From: Glandiceps talaboti
Lineage: Eukaryota; Hemichordata; Enteropneusta; Spengelidae
Direction of reading: 5' to 3'
Assembly (NCBI RefSeq): GCF_964340395.1
Contig: NC_135565.1
Location: 1,202,001-1,266,000, forward strand
Length of the DNA: 64,000 nucleotides
The notes beneath the pieces are model-generated. The model saw only the letters and a list, made by a program, of their open reading frames with translations. It was not told the DNA's origin and searched no databases. Shown here one piece after another: positions 63,425 through 64,000 of the stretch; within the stretch, counting starts at the first letter, position 1; each line of letters starts with the position of its first letter. The position numbers and the translations under genes are program-made.

Positions 63425-64000
63425 AAGTTATTTTCCATCTCGAATTGTGATTCTCGATTCGAAAAGAAATAGGAATGTTAAAACATTATCAATTATATCT
63501 AACATTGCTTTATTGTCGACAACATTGAACAAAAAATAGATTGAACTCTTTTAGCACTGTGGTGCTCCCACTCTGAAAAATGTACACTTTAAATCAAGTA
63601 CTACGTTGCCATGGTAATGGTCATCCGGTCCCTCGAATCTCAATCGATTTTTACATCTCCGTATTGAACAATTTTCATGGCTATCTTGGCATATTTTAAC
63701 ATCTGCTAGTGTATTCTGTTTGCAAGGCTATAGAAGTAATCGTCACTGTCAGAATAACATGGTCTATTTGCAAGTTTATAGGATTAATACAGCGATTGCT
63801 AAGAATAGCGATGTTTTGAGACAACAAACATACAAACAAACAAACAAACAAACAAACAAACAAACGCTACTGAGTTTTTACATACCATTATGTAGGGTTA
63901 TATTATATTTTGTATAGATGTCGATTGAAATCTTTTTGATAAGATTATGCTGATAAAAACTAGTAATTCATATCTATATAGTTACATATTTGATAAGATT
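63425..64000. other. upstream flank with a small (AAAC)n microsatellite
   Basis: Unique AT-rich sequence to the window edge. AAAC units run at about 63834-63864. No gene is recognised. Confidence 0.6.

Overview
The window looks like metazoan nuclear DNA, most likely from a marine invertebrate; the phylum cannot be fixed from sequence alone. The evidence is a Shaw/Kv3-type voltage-gated potassium channel gene split by GT-AG splice sites, remnants of CR1/L2/Jockey-like LINEs and a Penelope-like element, a tRNA-headed SINE, and very large minisatellite arrays. There is no bacterial gene organisation. The ORFs inside the repeats are by-products of tandem repetition.

The only host gene seen is the channel, on the minus strand. 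Its first coding exon (T1 tetramerisation domain up to the start of S1) is at 62293-62919. Its second (S1 to the C-terminus) is at 21385-22338. Joined in phase 0 they give a 526-residue protein. The intron between them is 39,954 bp, and roughly 60 percent of it is tandem repeat.

From left to right: a 35-bp array (1-18704, 534 units with no net indel, running off the left edge); a short unique spacer; a 31-bp array (19257-21379) split by a SINE and reaching almost to the channel stop codon; channel exon 2; a GA/CAGA microsatellite just upstream of its acceptor; a 29-bp array (23423-39108, about 540 units); a 2.07-kb terminal-inverted-repeat element (39109-41181) inserted in that array; diverged 29-bp units and microsatellites. 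Then comes a broken LINE (42222-45970) with an inverted middle and a second, related TIR-element copy inside it, followed by a 25-bp array (47153-48638), a 5'-truncated LINE with an (ATT)n tail (48710-49930), a near-perfect foldback palindrome (50455-50655), an ATGT microsatellite, a Penelope-type GIY-YIG relic (52380-52648), a LINE 3' tail, a 28-bp array (54808-58165), a 29-bp array open in all three plus frames (59517-61951), channel exon 1, and about 1 kb of 5' flank.

No new multi-gene system can be supported. The points most worth following are the minisatellite burden around one channel gene, the higher-order repeat structure with indel-free register in two arrays, the TIR family carrying repeated POU-octamer motifs, the reduced S4 voltage sensor, and the inverted and interrupted LINE.
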